From Gammaproteobacteria bacterium (GTDB lineage Bacteria; Pseudomonadota; Gammaproteobacteria; GRL18), in NCBI GenBank assembly GCA_023144715.1, contig JAGLFC010000091.1, positions 1 to 6,015 on the forward strand: DNA of 6,015 nt, read 5' to 3'. Shown here in pieces: positions 5,779 through 6,015 of the stretch (its first letter is position 1; each line of letters starts with the position of its first letter). Under the pieces are notes generated by a model. The model did not search any database. It saw nothing but the letters and a program-made list of their open reading frames with translations, and was not told where the DNA came from. A program made the position numbers and the translations under genes.

Positions 5779-6015
5779 TTATTCATTCATTTTATCCATC
5801 ATTTTTTGACCCGCTTCTTTGGCATTTTGCCCTGCTTCTTTCATTGTTTCTTTAGCTGTTTCTATACCTTCTTTAGCATGTTTGACGGCTCTTTTTCCCT
5901 GCACCAACATCGCCTGATTAACCGCTTGACTTAATACTTTACTATCAACCACTTTACCATTAATAATCATTTTATTAGGATGAGTATCATAAGCTGAACT
6001 AGGCGACTGAAAAGT
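5779..6015 (-). CDS. Unidentified protein, C-terminal part, running off the right edge (partial)
   Basis: A minus-strand frame ends with TAA at 5779-5781 and stays open to the window edge. The first Met (ATG at 5968-5970) would give a 63-residue protein. The 15 codons upstream contain no stop and no start, and no Shine-Dalgarno precedes that Met, so I think this is the C-terminus of a longer gene. The last 40 residues are rich in Lys, Glu, Ala and Met. They include a short tandem repeat (KEAGQNA then KEAGQKM) within AKETMKEAGQNAKEAGQ. This should form a charged amphipathic helix or coiled coil, somewhat like LEA-type or apolipoprotein-like helices. I do not recognise the family and assign no function. 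It converges on the DUF3025 gene with 21 bases between the stops. A stand-alone 63-residue protein remains possible. Confidence 0.5.
   Translation of the reverse strand, partial: TFQSPSSAYDTHPNKMIINGKVVDSKVLSQAVNQAMLVQGKRAVKHAKEGIETAKETMKEAGQNAKEAGQKMMDKMNE

Noticed and set aside
1..6015. CRISPR array, tRNA, rRNA, riboswitch or insertion sequence
   Set aside because: No regularly spaced repeats, no cloverleaf or conserved RNA segments and no transposase-like frame were seen. Nearly the whole window is protein-coding.

Overview
This window is AT-rich (roughly two-thirds A+T by eye) and tightly packed. It looks like a gammaproteobacterial chromosome. The strongest clue is a clear WaaP-type lipopolysaccharide core heptose kinase, whose motifs read almost like those of Escherichia coli and Pseudomonas WaaP. 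A DUF3025 protein and a heme-c sensor with GGDEF and EAL domains also fit free-living or symbiotic Gammaproteobacteria. I cannot name the genus. No mobile element, CRISPR array, tRNA or rRNA is visible.

Layout: (1) Positions 1-64 hold a possible C-terminal tail of a plus-strand gene and a weak inverted repeat. (2) Positions 65-1653, minus strand, are a two-gene unit. waaP comes first in transcription, followed 14 bases later by a second small kinase of the Kdo/WaaP superfamily. (3) Positions 1654-1812 are a divergent control region. It has an extended -10 element for waaP, -10-like elements for the rightward gene, and a long inverted repeat, one arm of which covers part of the waaP start codon. 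(4) Positions 1813-4914, plus strand, encode a large inner-membrane sensor: transmembrane helix, periplasmic heme-c Tll0287-like domain with one CxxCH, transmembrane helix, HAMP, GAF, PAS, GGDEF, EAL. (5) Positions 4924-5757, plus strand, encode a DUF3025 protein directly behind the sensor. (6) A perfect 9-bp AT-rich hairpin lies between this gene and a convergent minus-strand reading frame that runs off the right edge.

How the genes may work together: the two kinases probably act on the inner core of LPS at the cytoplasmic face of the inner membrane. Their phosphates are expected to crosslink LPS through divalent cations. The sensor probably reads a periplasmic redox or gas signal through heme and adjusts cyclic di-GMP. 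Its diguanylate cyclase and phosphodiesterase halves both keep their catalytic residues, while the inhibitory I-site is missing. The DUF3025 protein is probably co-transcribed with the sensor, but its role is unknown. The sequence does not show a functional link between the LPS kinases and the sensor; the only link is the shared intergenic region.

Nothing here amounts to a clearly new system. The points most worth a second look are the heme-sensor architecture, the absence of the cysteine axial ligand known from Tll0287, the inverted repeat in the control region, and the unexplained DUF3025 partner.
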